Made by a program: the position numbers and the translations under genes. DNA of 64,000 nucleotides, from the NCBI RefSeq assembly GCF_000143415.4, contig NW_003314263.1:2786700-2850699 (forward strand). Direction: 5' to 3'. This stretch comes from Selaginella moellendorffii (taxonomy: Eukaryota > Streptophyta > Lycopodiopsida > Selaginellales > Selaginellaceae). The notes beneath the pieces were generated by a model. The model did not search any database. It was not told where the DNA came from and saw only the letters and a program-made list of their open reading frames with translations. Below, piece after piece: positions 1 through 11,612 of the stretch (within the stretch, counting starts at the first letter, position 1; the number at the start of each line of letters is the position of its first letter).

Positions 1-606
1 AACGCTTTGATTCTATGTAATACACACACAAGCCATGGATTGCGGAGTGTTCATTGTCACCTGGATCCAAGTCCATGTCTAGTATCTGCAGAACAGGATA
101 ACGAAGAAGTTGTGAGTGTTCTAGATTACCATGGTCTCAACATCCGAGAAACGAACGATTTCATCGTCGCTTTCGACTTCCGGAGCCTGCCTGTCGTCTC
201 GGTTCCGGGCTCTATCTTCACGTTTGCTAGGACAAAAAACAAAGCAGAGAATCAACCGGACGAGAAGTCGGTTGGTCACGTTTTCGAACGAAAGCGTACC
301 CGGAATCTCGAGAGAATCTCATTTATGATGGGAGAAAGATATATCTGTCCTTCCTACCAATCCAAGGAAAATTCAAGCTTTGATCGATCATTTATATATA
401 CTGTTTGGGATGGATGTCGTGAATCCCACGAAGATAATCTCTATCCGATGATCCTGTACAGCTCAAGCGAGAATTTTTCTCTGTCTCTCTTTTCACTTCG
501 TTTATGTGCCTATAGGTGATCGATCGTCTGGGCTGGCTAGCATCACCTGCGAATGAGAACAAAACTTTAGGAGCAAACCAGCAGGAAGAGAATTCTTACA
601 TTGCAA
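1..606. other. No recognisable feature
   Basis: A 170-codon frame (7-519, +) and a shorter one from ATG 131 exist, but neither contains a domain or splice pattern that I can support. Confidence 0.4.
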
Positions 607-1043
607 TCAAGCGCAAATCTTCGTGCCAGCATGATCGCATCGTTTCGCTCGCGCTCGGACTAGCATGTAAGTCAGGCCTCGCTTCACAAGCCAAAACATG
701 GCGACAGGAGCGGCCTGTCCACCGCCTCTTGCTCCACAAAGCTGCAAAATGGAAGCTTTCGATCAATATCCTTGTTTTCGCTCAAAGAGTTCAAAAAGCT
801 TACCTGCATGCCAGCAGCGTATTTCTCTTTGATCTTCGTTGTCAGTCATTTACGGAGCTTCATACGGAGTCTTTCAATCTCCAAAGCATGCAACGGTTGC
901 TTTTCTACGTACTCGCCATTCTGCTGTACAATGACTACCTGAAAAAACGAAAAGCTTCGTTCCTTCATAAAAAAACGATCTTGTCATCACTAACATTAAA
1001 CTCTGTATCGCCCTTCTTTGCTAACGCTTCGACGAACAGGTAG
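607..1043 (-). other. Possible degenerate exons of an unidentified gene
   Basis: On the minus strand, segments near 938-804 and 741-607 are joined by a well-formed 62-nt intron (donor GTAAGC at 803-798, acceptor TTTTGCAG ending at 742), the usual intron size in this window. Reading 938 downwards gives a plausible peptide (VVIVQQNGEYVEK... then KIKEKYAAGMQ, then LCGARGGGQ...), but a TGA interrupts the upstream exon after about 29 codons. A further open stretch lies at 1043-950. I do not recognise the family. It could be the 3' end of a decayed gene or a chance arrangement. The competing plus-strand reading frames (7-519, 516-1043) show no recognisable motif. Confidence 0.2.
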
Positions 1044-1258
1044 CCCTCAAAGCACAGCTCTCACCCATACCCTTCGCTTCTCCACGTAGAGTTCCATACC
1101 TTTAAATCTTAGCGCCTTGAAGAATGCATCCAATAATTCTCCCACAGCCGCACTGCATACAAATCTGACGGGTCTCAAAGGTGGCGTGCCAAGGTGTCTG
1201 TGGGCGAGGGTTGTGCTCTCTCAGATGGTAAATATTCCATCTTGCAAGAGTCACTAAT

Positions 1259-1328
1259 TTGTTATACCAAAACCCTAATAACAATTTTTTAGGGTTTAGA
1301 TGGTTTTTTAACCTAGGGTTTAGTGAGA
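1259..1328 (+). promoter_or_regulatory. APC2 leader with telo-box-like motifs
   Basis: Just upstream of the APC2 ATG lie AAACCCTAA and three copies of TAGGGTTTA-like sequence. Telo-boxes (AAACCCTA) are common in promoters and leaders of plant cell-cycle and translation genes. The regulatory role here is inferred from motif and position only. Confidence 0.4.
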
Positions 1329-4300
1329 ATGGCCCAGCTTCGCGAGATCGCGCAGGCATGGAAGATCTACTGCGCGTCGGCTCTCGATTCTCCAATCCAG
1401 CAGCAACAGCAGCAGCAGCAGCGGCCCGGGCGGCGCAAGGGATCGGCGGGTTTCAAGGGGCAGGATGTCTCGAGGAGTCTTCGATTCCTGTGTGAGCGTG
1501 GCCTCGGTGAGGTCGTAATGCAGCATTTCATGGACGAGCTTGAGGTACTTGATGGAATTTCTAGCGGCATTTTGTGAGCTTGCCTCAGGTTTTGCTTCTC
1601 TAGAGATCACTCAAAGAGAATTACATTCCAGAGTTTTGGTCACATTTCACCGATTTTTTGAGCGTCAAGGAAAATTCTGATACTAAACAGGTTCGTCGTT
1701 CGTGGATTGCTGACTCTTGAAAATTTCTTTTTGTTTTTCTTTCCTCTTTGCGTTGCAGCTGAACGAGTGGATACATTTTTCACTACCTGTGGCACTCGAG
1801 AAACTATGCTCGAAGAAAGTTTCTCAAGAGGATGGTCTGAATGCGTTGATCAAAGCTTTGGAAACAAACGCAAGCGTAAATGGCTCTCAAATTCTTACGT
1901 CGCACCAGACAACGGTCACTGCGTTGCTTCTCACGACTTCACCTTCGTACTTCTCAGGTTTGTTAAGCATTGTCATTTGGACTGAGAAAAAGTTTTGCTT
2001 TTCTCTTGTTGCAGATTTGCTAAAGCTTTATTTCACCGCCCGCTTGGAAGAGTTTAGTGGATCCTTTCGGAAGCGGCCTTGCAACTCTGACGACGAAGAT
2101 TGTGAGGCCTCTACGGATGTCGAAGATATGGACGTGCTTGGGGTGGAAAGTCCCTGCAAAGGTGAAGCCGAAGCTACAGAAGTCAGTGAGGACTCGGTTT
2201 CAGTCAGAAACGTTGTGAAGCGTCTCAGAGACCTTGGTTTTGCTGCTTTGTGTGAGGAAGCTTATGCATCAGCGATTTTGTCTCTGTTAAAGGTAAGTTC
2301 TTGCAGCTCGATTTTGAGAACTCAACTCCTGCTTTGGTTGCAGAAAAAAATCTACTCCATAGCTGATAAGCGCTATGAGAAGCCTGTCCTGGGACCTATT
2401 CGTCATTGGATTGAGGTAGCATATAAAAAATTACATTTTCGTTTTTCTGAAACTTTTACTTGCGTAGGCTGTGCCTATGCGGTTCTTAAGTGCCATTCTG
2501 GAATCTTCCGCCGGGAGTTCAAGCTTGTCGCCTTTGCCCGCTACTCCTTCGCCGCTGGCTTCGTCCTCCACACTCTCAGATCTTTCCAAAGAGCGAATTA
2601 TAAGATGGCGACTAAGGCTTCAGTTCTTTACATACGAAACACTAGGCGATTTGCGAATCAGCGAACTTTTTGACGTTATTGTGGACTACCCTGACAGGCA
2701 AGTCACACGCTATTTGTCTAATGTTTTGAGTCCATCTCAGCCTTCCAGCTATTGAAGACTTGCGGCAGTGCCTTGCAAATACCGGGGAACACTCCAAGCT
2801 CGTAAAGTCCTTTCGTTTGGCATTGAAACAAAGACTTCTTACGGCTGGAGCGGCCACCACGGACATATTGACACAGTATGTCTCGACTATCAAAGCGCTT
2901 AGAACCATGGATCCGACTGGAGTAATTCTCGAGGCCGTCGGCGAACCTATCAGAGAGTACTTACGGGGAAGGAAAGATACAATTCGCTGTATAGTCACTA
3001 TGCTGACCGACGACACAGCAACAACAAGTGGCACGACCGTCGCAGGTGGCGGAGAAGGCCTCCTTGAGGAACTCAGTCGGGGAACTACGACTGTAGAAAA
3101 TGCGGACAGCGATGAAGAGGGAGAACTCGATGGCGAAGAGGCTTGGGCTGCTGCACAAAGGTAACTAAACTACACATCATACCATACCGACGCATTTAAA
3201 AACTGTCATGTTATAGGTGGGAGCCGGATCCTGTGGAAGCCGACTTATCACGAACTAGCAAGAGTCGAAGATCGATGGATATTATCAGTATGTTGGTGGG
3301 AATATATGGCTCGAAGGAGCTTTTTGTCAACGAATACAGGGTGATGTTGGCGGAGAAACTGTTGAACAAGTCAGATTACGACACTGACAGGGAAATTCGA
3401 ACGCTCGAGCTTTTGAAGGTAGTATTTCTTGCGCTATCCTTTGTACCTGTCTGACATATGTGCCACAGCTGAGATTCGGAGAGAACAACATGCACAGCTG
3501 CGAGATCATGTTGAAGGATCTGGCGGACTCTAAGCGCATAAACTCGAACATAAAAGCAAAAGGAAAACCGCAGGAAACGTTTCAGAAAGGCGAGGAGTTA
3601 ACTTTGCACAACGTTGATGCCACTGTTATTTCCTCGCTGTTCTGGCCTCCTTTCCAAGTAAGCTTTTGCTCTCACTCTCATCTGGTACTGATATGTCTTG
3701 CATGGATCGTAACAGACGGAGACTCTCCAAGTTCCCGACTTCGTTGATAAGCTGCTAGACGACTATGCTCAGCAATACCATACTGTAAAAGCTCCTCGGA
3801 AGCTGCAGTGGAAGAAACATTTAGGCACTGTCAAGGTGAGAAAAGTATTTCCGCTTTCCTTCTGCAAATACTGAAGGATAACAAATGCAGCTGGAGCTCC
3901 AATTTGAGGACCGTTCGGCTCAGTTTGTGGTTTCACCAATGCAAGCGTCTATTATTTTGAAGTTTGAGAGCTGCTCCAGGTGCGTCTTAGCCATTGCTTC
4001 AATGCTTCTGATGCATGGTTCGCAGATGGTCAGCCTCGGAGCTAGCTGCAGCGTCTGGAATCCCCGTCACAACGCTTAGACGCCGGATTGTATTGTGGAT
4101 CAATCAGGTGAGCTTACTCTTCCATCAAGATAGTAACTTTTGTTAAGCTGGGACACAGGGTGTTCTTGTAGAATCGCACGGAGACAAAGATGGTGAGGTT
4201 TTCTATCAGGTAGTGGAGACTATTGGCGATGGCGGGCAGAGAGGGGCGTCTGCTCCAACAGAAGCGGCTGTACCGCTGCTCGAGGAGGAGGACGGGCAGA

Positions 4301-4659
4301 GTGCCGTAACACCCATGGAAGATCAATGGCAGCAAGAGATGAACGTCTACGAGGTTTGTAGAGCTTGTTCTCTTCATCCATATAATCGGTGTCTAACGTT
4401 TTTGATCCAGTCTTACATCGTTGGAATGCTTACAAACTTGGAATCTCTCCCGCTGGATCGGATCCACAATATGCTCAAGGTACTCCTCCTCCTCAAGTTC
4501 TATGTCATAGATTAAAGTGTTTGATATGATGTCGAGCAGATGTTTGTCTCGGATCCTCCCTACGACAAGACACTCCAGCAGCTACAGGGATTCCTTGGAA
4601 GTTTGATCGCCGACGAAAAGCTGGAATTTAGAGAGGGAGTCTACCGCCGGAAGCAATGA
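1329..4659 (+). CDS. APC2: Anaphase-promoting complex subunit 2 (APC2), 15 exons
   Basis: Cullin-type scaffold subunit of the APC/C ubiquitin ligase, which with the RING subunit APC11 drives mitotic cyclin and securin degradation. Exons: 1329-1544, 1604-1690, 1759-1957, 2015-2292, 2344-2415, 2468-2697, 2741-3160, 3217-3418, 3469-3657, 3716-3835, 3891-3979, 4026-4107, 4159-4353, 4411-4479, 4540-4659. They sum to 2568 nt (855 aa), close to the 865 aa I recall for Arabidopsis APC2. Diagnostic stretches include QYVSTIKALRTMDPTGVILE, VGEPIREYLRGRKDTIRCIV, WEPDPVEADLS, NEYRVMLAEKLLNKSDYD (cullin homology), FWPPFQ, and a C-terminal winged-helix segment ending DEKLEFREGVYRRKQ. Exon 1 encodes a Q tract from a CAG/CAA run (about 1399-1424). 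Introns are 43-67 nt. The intron after 2697 has a GC donor (GC-AG). The start is the first in-frame ATG. Confidence 0.95.
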
Positions 4660-4921
4660 AAATCAAAAGGTAGGCCTTTGTTCTTTCCAAGGGATAAAGT
4701 TTGTTAAAGTTTCACGCAGTTCTTTGGGAAGATCACCCTCCAATCAAATCCTTTCTTCTTTCTGAGGTTTGAGAAGCTCCACGAGTCTAGGAAGTTTATT
4801 AAAACTTCTAGCTTCTAGAGCTTTGGTCTAGAGCATAGATTGTATATTTAATCTTTTTTCTTTTACTATTTTACAGATTGATTCTCTCATCCTGCTACAC
4901 GTAGAAAAATTTGCCAGAATT

Positions 4922-6743
4922 TCACCTTCGGTGTGGCAAACCGTGAGGAGGCTTGTTATTACTGTTATTCGTTCCACCGGGAGCCCGTTTTACTGCCTTT
5001 GGCCCTCCCGTTCCTTTGGGAAGATCCATCAAATCCATGACTTGAACAGTCCGGTTCTTCTTAGCTGAAAAAGAGAAACAAAACGTAAAAAGTTGGGAAC
5101 CAGAAAAAGCAAAAAAAAATTACCAGTTTCTGCTCGTTGGTAGCCTTCTTGCAGTTTACGTTTTGCGGCCGCGAGCTTGTCATTCTCAGGGTGACCACTT
5201 TCTCGTCTCTGGAGAAAAAACGAAGAAAAAACAAAGGAGAGTGTGAGAAGACCAAGGAATTCTAGTCTTTAGCGAGCAAACTGTACCGATTGTTGCTGTG
5301 GCCTCTCTTTTTTTCTGTGGAAGGGGGCATCCAGCATCGGTGGCTTCCTTTCATCTTTCCTGGCATGTTTAAGTCCGCTCGGCCGGAAGTGGTCCCCAGA
5401 ATTATTGTAAAATGGGGACACTGGCATCGGTGAGTGCGAGGCGCGGCTCGATGAGTTGAGTGGCGATTCGTCCGCCGAGATCGAGCACCCCGTCGCTGAG
5501 GAAACGATAAAAAAAGAAAGACAAAAACGAAAAAGCGATGAGTCACTCCATTAACGTAACGCATGAGGCGGCAAGAATCTCGTGTGACAAGGATATGAAA
5601 CTCACCCATGTTGTTATCCATGCTATTATCCATGAGATCTATGAGCTGCGATCATATCCAAACAAGAGCGCTCAGAAAATGGAATAGAAAAATTCTTTGC
5701 AAACCTTTGTCATCTCGAAAGTGGTCGCGAAGAGCTCGTCTTCGTCAATGGGTGGTGGTGCCGGTGTGCATTGTTCATCGTTTCCTGTGAGAAAACCACA
5801 ATTCGTTTCCAAATCAAACTCTAGAACACGAGGAAAAATAAAAACTTGCAAGAGCAACTAGCAGACCTTGCACGTCGTCTAGACTTTTGGCCCATTCGTC
5901 GGCTACAGCCTTCCACGATCTGCAGTGAAAGAAACTTTGATCCATCATCCTCAACTCTTTGCTTGTCTTCTTTTTACCGGATAAGTTTCCTGGCGGCCGA
6001 CTTTATTTGATCGCAGCCGTGTCTCCGCAGATTGTTCACAGGCTTGCCAATCTCAGTCGCCTGGAAAACATATCAAAGAATAAAACAACCGCGTGAATCC
6101 CAAGAGCTTCTCGAATGAAAGAAAGAAAGAAAAAAATCCCCCTAGTAACGAATTCTCTTGTTTACCTTCAGAGTCTCGATCGAGAGATTTAAATCTGTCA
6201 ATCGCACAAGAAGTTCTAAAATGTCGTCATCGTTCTGTCACAAGGGAGACAACGCGTGAGGACAAAGGCAAAAAGAAAGAACAAGAAGAATGAAGAGAGA
6301 GAGAGAGAGAGAGGAGAGGAAAGAATGAAAAAAAATGGAGAGAAGAGGGAGAAGAAGAAATCCTTGCATACCTTATCAAGATCTACCAGCTCCTTTTTAA
6401 TCTTGAAAACTTCCTTGACATCGCCCTCGCGATTCCCACTGCCCATGTCCATCACGGAATTCCCATACTCGTGATCGCACGCCGTGATGGCTGGAGAGAT
6501 TTCGCTGTGGCGGCTCACCGATCCCCGTAGCACCGCGGCCTCCTCCTCCTCCTCCTCGATCGGCCCCGCCGGGCAAGCGATTTGCTGAAATAGCTTCTCG
6601 GCGATCCCATCGCGCCTCTCCCTAAGCTTGTCGGGGTAGTCCGCCGCCGCGATCGCGATGCCCCGGTCGATCACCGTCCAGAGATCGTGCTCCAAATCCC
6701 TGAAGAAAGATCGCCAAAACTCCAATTTCTCTCCTCCGCCCAT
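4922..6743 (-). CDS. MED26: Mediator subunit 26-like protein (TFIIS N-terminal domain), 9 exons
   Basis: Nuclear transcription co-regulator with a TFIIS N-terminal (LW) helical domain. Exons on the minus strand: 6743-6372, 6234-6166, 6060-5978, 5919-5867, 5784-5705, 5645-5606, 5495-5287, 5208-5124, 5064-4922; total 1134 nt, 377 aa. The N-terminus reads EFWRSFFRDLEHDLWTVID then AIAAADYPDKLRERRDGIAE, as in plant MED26 proteins. The LW domain spans exons 2-4 (LTDLNLSIETLK, ATEIGKPVNNLRRHG, SWKAVADEWAK). The C-terminus carries the family helix NDKLAAAKRKLQEGYQRAE followed by a basic tail (KKNRTVQVMDL). A poly-E tract lies in exon 1, and intron 1 contains a (GA)n run near 6296-6320. ATG 6743 is chosen because the frame opens directly into the conserved N-terminus; the upstream in-frame extension has no ATG. 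Confidence 0.88.
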
Positions 6744-7302
6744 GGCTAGAAAGAAATCCCAGAGGAGCTCCTCGCCCGAAACTTCCCCTCTGGAACAAGA
6801 AACCTTGCCCACCTTAGAACAGCGAGAATCTCCACTCACGAAAGAGGCCAGCGATTCCCCAGCTGGATCTCCGCATTTTCTCGATGCGATGCTCGCTCAA
6901 TCAAATCCCTCGCAGACCTGACTCCTCGCGAGAGAATCCGTCACAGATTTCTCATTCTCCCGATACCTAAGCTAAGGATCGATCAGCAATCCAGGACTGA
7001 CGCGACAAAGAGAGAGGGAAGAGGAAAGCTTCCTAGGGCTAATGGAATTGTTCTTGATCCGACGGCCCAGCGCGCGTGGCGATTAGATCCGACGGTCCAG
7101 GACCAAATTGCTGACTAGTCAACGGAGAGCGGCGAATTTCCGCGTGTAGTGTTGAGCGCCACGTGAAGATATGGCAAAAACTCGTTTCGTTTGACGGGTT
7201 GCTAGGTAGGATTCGAACCATGGATTGGTCAACTCTCCATTGACCATAAGCCCTTAGGTCAACTCTTCGATAAGCCCTAAACCCTAGAGCAGGGTGGGGA
7301 GA
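6744..7302. promoter_or_regulatory. Divergent MED26 / tRNase Z promoter region
   Basis: A 559-bp interval separates the two divergent start codons. A telo-box run (CCCTAAACCCTAG, 7275-7287) lies 16 bp before the tRNase Z ATG. No other gene is visible. Shared regulation is inferred from arrangement. Confidence 0.45.
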
Positions 7303-8723
7303 ATGGCGGGGAGGCGCCGCGCAATGGAGCTCGTGTTCCTCGGCACTGCGGCGAATCCATCCCCGCGGAGGAATTCTTCGTGTGTGCTGCTCAAAATAGG
7401 TGAGATTTCGAGCGCGAGCATTCTTTGTGTGAGATTTTGGTTTCTCAGGGAAGATTATGCAGCTATTCGACTGCGCCGAGGGATCGTTCCGGCAGCTGCA
7501 GGAATCGCGGCATTCCGGCAGCGCGATTGACAGGATCTTCATCACGCATATGCACGGGGATCACGTAAGGATTTTGCCCGATTCGATTCGAGCAGCTCAC
7601 TGTGACCTCTTTTTTCCTTCCTTTCTCTGTCGTGTAGGTCTGGGGACTTCCAGGTACGTTGTTCTTGGCGATTCGTTTTGCGATTCTTTACAGCATTTTG
7701 TTATTTGTTTTCTTTGTAGCATTGCTGTGTGCTGCCAAGTTTAGAGTCAATGCGGAGATTTATGGACCCCAAGGAATTCGCGACTGGCTGCGCATGAGCT
7801 TAAAGTCGTGCCGTGCCAAAGTTCCATCCAAGTACAAAGTCCATGAGCTCATCCTTACTCAGGTGTGCACGAGATCTCCAGATTTTGTTGTGATTCAAGC
7901 CTTTTTTCTTTTTTTTCTTCAGGAAAAGAGCTTGGAACGAGTTGCGTCCTTGCATGTCCCAGCTAATCCTCACGACGATGAATTACCGGGAAATGATATA
8001 AGCTGCTCTGGAGACGGTGTTTGGCATGTGTATGCAACCTTTTCAACTCTCTGTCGGCTTTTATTTTCTTTTGGTGATGCAGACTTCAAGACGAAACGCT
8101 TGACATCAAAGCTGGTTTGTTGACCCACAATGTTCCCTGTTGGGGATATGTGCTAACAGAAGTCAAGAGGTAGATGAGTTTTCTTACATTCTCCAAGTGA
8201 CGTTCTTTCTTCTGTCAGCGAGGCGGAAAAAGAAAGCGCTGGCGAAACTACCAGAGGAAGCCGAAAAGTTGGTAAGTTCGTGTTATACACGAACTATACG
8301 AAGTTAAATTCTTTTGCAGTGATTCTTGGTGACACAGCCAACTCAAAAGCTCTCACCACAGCAGGCAGAGATGCCGATGTTGTGGTGCACGAGGCAACAC
8401 TTGGTAATTGTAACAAGGAAACTCACTCGACTCCAGGTAGTTCTTTCACTGTGTTTGTGGAGGTGAACAAACGTTTCCTTGCAGAAATGGCCGGAAGTTT
8501 TGCGAAATCTATTAATGCCAAGCTGCTGGTTCTAACACATTTGAACCGAAACGCTGTGAGTCTTCCCGGTTGCCTCTTCTGTATATTGTCTGAAACTTAT
8601 TTTTGCATCCGCTTCTAGGGGACTTCAAAACTTCCTGCGACGGCTTATCTTGATCCGGCCAAGCGTGCGTTTGGAAGGGACAGCGTTGTTCTGGCAGAGG
8701 ATTTCCTCTCATTGAGCCTATGA
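7303..8723 (+). CDS. Short-form tRNase Z (tRNA 3'-processing endonuclease), multi-exon
   Basis: Metallo-beta-lactamase-fold endonuclease that removes the 3' trailer from pre-tRNA. Exon 1 (7303-7399) encodes MELVFLGTAANPSPRRNSS. Exon 2 starts at 7449 (GKIMQLFDCAEGSFRQLQ) and ends in the metal-binding motif THMHGDH. A tiny exon VWGLP follows, then AKFRVNAEIYGPQGIRDWL. Later exons give LTHNVPCWGYVLTE, VILGDTANSKAL (metal ligand Asp), VHEATL and THSTP, and LVLTHLNR in place of the usual LTHFSxRY. The last exon ends FLSLSL and TGA at 8721-8723. Introns are about 45-65 nt. The overall layout matches the short (ELAC1-type) form. ATG 7303 is the first in-frame ATG and another lies 21 bp downstream. 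The stop overlaps the start of the PPR gene. Confidence 0.87.
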
Positions 8724-10846
8724 TAGGCATGGAATCTAGCCGAGTGCGTGCTACTCCAGCAAAAGACGCTGCTAGCTTTCAAGGCACAAGCCTGTCAAGA
8801 CTGCCAAGGAGGATAAGTACGTTGCTGGCGGAACTGAAGTCCGCGAGCAGCTCCGGGGACTTGAAGATGGGAAGGAGGCTTCATGCTGAGGCTGCCGAGA
8901 GCGGCGCCGACACACATATTTACGTAGCTAGCAGCCTGGTGAATATGTACGCGAAGTGTGGGAGCATGGAGACTGCTCGGAGTATTTTCGATAAGATGGT
9001 TCGGCACGATGTTGTCTCGTGGACTGCGCTGATACTCGGCTACGCTCAGAATGGACAGGGGAAAGTAGCTCTCGAGCTGTTCGAGGCGATGCAGTTAACA
9101 GGCTGTGCTGCTAATGCTCAAGCCTTCGTAGCTGCGCTCAAAGCCTGCACAAGCCTCGCAGCAAACGAAGAAGCAAAGCAAGCTGATGGGAGGCCTGTGA
9201 AGATGGTATCTCTGGAGAAGGGAATCGCTCTTCACTCTCAGGCTGCCAGGCTCGGCTTCGACTCAGATATATTCGTGATCACGACTCTGGCAGATATGTA
9301 CTCGAAGTGTGGGACGATGGACAATGCTCGTGAGGTGTTTGACAGGAGTCCAAAGAAGAGCTCGGTGCTATACAACACGCTGATACTTGGATATGCACAG
9401 AACGGTCAAGGTAGGCTGGCTCTCGAGTTATTTTGCTACATGTTGTCGTCTAAGGATTGCTTACCTGTTCGATCTACATTCCTCGCGGTACTCAAGGCCT
9501 GCACCGTTCTTGCTGACAAAGAAGCTGAAGGCATTCTCGGTGGCAAGGTCAGGAAAGTGGCTTCGCTCGAGATTGGGATGGCTATCCACGTACAGGCTTG
9601 GAGAAGCAGGCTTGAGCTGGACCTTTGCGTCGCAAGCTCTCTAGTCGACATGTACTGCAAGTGCCGGAGCCTGGGCGATGCGAGAAGGGTGTTTGACAGG
9701 ATGAAGATCCACGACACTGTGTCGTGGAATTCGCTCATTCTCGGGTATGCACAGAATGGAGACGGTAAGACGGCGCTGAAACTATTCGAGACGATGCTCG
9801 CGGAAGGCTGCGTGCCCGTTCGCTCGAGCTTCCTAGCGGCACTCGAAGCATGCAGTGCTTTCTCCGAGGAAGAAGAGTGCCAGTTCGTCAATGGAAAGGT
9901 GGCGAAGGTGGTCTCTCTGGAAACGGCTATGGCTATACACTCTCGAGTAGACGCCGAGGCAGCAAAACATGGCGTGGATATCATGGTGGCCAACACGCTG
10001 ATCGACGTCTATGCGAAGTGTGGCAGCATGACTGACGCTCAAAGAGTCTTCGACGGTATGAAGCACCACAATCTGGTCTCTTGGACAGTTCTAATGTTTG
10101 GTTATGCGCAGAACGACAGGGCCAAGATGGTCTTGGAGGTCTTCTCGCAAATGCGGTACTTCGAAGAATGGATTCCAAGCTCCCAGGCTTTCGTAGCAGT
10201 GATCCAGGCAGCAGCAGACATGGCAGCCTTGGCAGCTGGAAAAAGAATCCACGGTGACGTTTGTAGGCTGGGACTGGAGCTGGAAGCTCACATACAAAGC
10301 AGCCTGGTGGATCTCTACGGGAAGTGTGGCAGCACAGTCGGCTCTCAGGTGGTTTTCGACTCGGCTTCGTCGAGAGGGATCGAGATGTGGAGTGCAGTCA
10401 TGGCAGGACACAGCCGGCAGGGAGATCATTCAAGAGTTTTCGAGCTCTTCGAGGGGATGGTCCGAGCAGGAGTTCGTCCAAACGCCATCACTTTCCTGTC
10501 ACTGCAAATCACTTGCAGCCGGGCCGGGCTGGTGGACAAGGCCTGGGAGATTTTCTCGGAGATGCAGAGCTCAAAGTTTGGGATCCGGCCAGGGATTGAG
10601 CACTACCACTGCTTGATCGATTTGCTGGGGCGCGCCAACCAGATCGACAAGGCGGTGGAGGTGGTGGAGAGCATGCCGGTGAAGGCCACGGCGGTGACTT
10701 GGATGACAGTGCTGGGTGCATGCCAGAAGTGGAAGAACTCGGAGATTGGAAAGAGGGCGTTTGATGCAGTGGTGAGGCTGGATCGCGAGAAAGAGCATCA
10801 CGCGGCAGCCTACGTTCTCTTGGCTGAGATCTTCGAAGCAAACTAA
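8720..10846 (+). CDS. PLS-class pentatricopeptide repeat protein, intronless
   Basis: A 708-aa protein with tandem PPR motifs. Recurring signatures are SLVNMYAKCGSMETARSIFD, VVSWTALILGYAQNGQGKVA and FVAALKACTSL. P-, L- and S-type motifs alternate, so it belongs to the PLS subfamily that binds organellar RNA and often guides C-to-U editing. Three spacers between repeats carry a similar insert of the form VSLEKGIALH. The C-terminus stops after an E-like region (VTWMTVLGACQKWKNSEIG...YVLLAEIFEAN) with no DYW domain, so any editing activity would need a partner. There is no clear N-terminal targeting peptide, though the first 40 residues are rich in S/R/A. Start options are ATG 8720 (overlapping the tRNase Z stop as ATGA) or ATG 8729. 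No intron is present, in contrast to the neighbours. Confidence 0.92.
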   Translation: MIGMESSRVRATPAKDAASFQGTSLSRLPRRISTLLAELKSASSSGDLKMGRRLHAEAAESGADTHIYVASSLVNMYAKCGSMETARSIFDKMVRHDVVSWTALILGYAQNGQGKVALELFEAMQLTGCAANAQAFVAALKACTSLAANEEAKQADGRPVKMVSLEKGIALHSQAARLGFDSDIFVITTLADMYSKCGTMDNAREVFDRSPKKSSVLYNTLILGYAQNGQGRLALELFCYMLSSKDCLPVRSTFLAVLKACTVLADKEAEGILGGKVRKVASLEIGMAIHVQAWRSRLELDLCVASSLVDMYCKCRSLGDARRVFDRMKIHDTVSWNSLILGYAQNGDGKTALKLFETMLAEGCVPVRSSFLAALEACSAFSEEEECQFVNGKVAKVVSLETAMAIHSRVDAEAAKHGVDIMVANTLIDVYAKCGSMTDAQRVFDGMKHHNLVSWTVLMFGYAQNDRAKMVLEVFSQMRYFEEWIPSSQAFVAVIQAAADMAALAAGKRIHGDVCRLGLELEAHIQSSLVDLYGKCGSTVGSQVVFDSASSRGIEMWSAVMAGHSRQGDHSRVFELFEGMVRAGVRPNAITFLSLQITCSRAGLVDKAWEIFSEMQSSKFGIRPGIEHYHCLIDLLGRANQIDKAVEVVESMPVKATAVTWMTVLGACQKWKNSEIGKRAFDAVVRLDREKEHHAAAYVLLAEIFEAN

Positions 10847-11612
10847 GAAGAATCATTCGATTATTATCAAAAGAAGAGTGGATCGAAACCTCAAGAAATT
10901 TAGTAGTGGTTTAACAATTCATGACCCTCTATATTAAATGCTGCTACAGTTATGTTTTATGTTTATACTTTCACCAAGTTTTTTTTCAGGTGTGTTTTTA
11001 TAAATAAAGCAGTGATTTTGGATTTTGATCTTCATCTTATTATTCTAAAATTATTTTCCAATTTAAAATAAAATTATAGTTAGAAGAGGTATTTTCTGTA
11101 TTACTTCATAATCTCTATACAGGATAAATGATTTTTTTAGAGTATCAATTATAATAATTATGAGTGTTAAAATTTTATTTCCAGTAGGAGATTATATTTT
11201 GAATTTGCATTACGTTGAGTGAGAAGGACTCACCTTCAAAATCGAGTGGGATAAAGGAAGGAATTTTAAGTCTACCAAAACATTTATTGCTAATCTTTAT
11301 TAATAAAATTACTAAATAGGACTATTGGTATTATGAGGGCCAACAGCTACAATGCCGTATACTAATATTAATGTAGTAGGATTTTGGTAGCCGTCAGATT
11401 AGTTTCAATCCAGACCACTCGTTCTTATATATAAACTAGGGTTTCTTGGGCTAATTGAGGACAATTCATTACATTTCTCTCAGCTCAAAGGTCCAAAGGT
11501 CCTATTTGACAAGTTGGAGCTTGCCTTGTTAGCCAAGACTACATCATCTTGGGTATGAAACATTTCTCTTCCCATTTTCTCGAGTTTTTCCCACTAATGC
11601 TGGACTCTCCAG
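10847..11612. other. AT-rich intergenic spacer
   Basis: No coding signal. A TAGGGTTT telo-box-like motif lies near 11439-11446, upstream of the dCMP deaminase pseudogene, and may be its old promoter or leader. Confidence 0.4.

Noticed and set aside
6296-6320. (GA)n in MED26 intron 1 as a regulatory element
   Set aside because: Simple repeat; no evidence of function.
7200-7260. tRNA-like B-box (GGTTCGAATCC on the minus strand)
   Set aside because: The T-stem does not pair beyond two bases, the A-box spacing is too short and no acceptor stem closes.
9436-10856. Several minus-strand frames under the PPR gene
   Set aside because: Antisense shadows of a GC-rich repeat gene.
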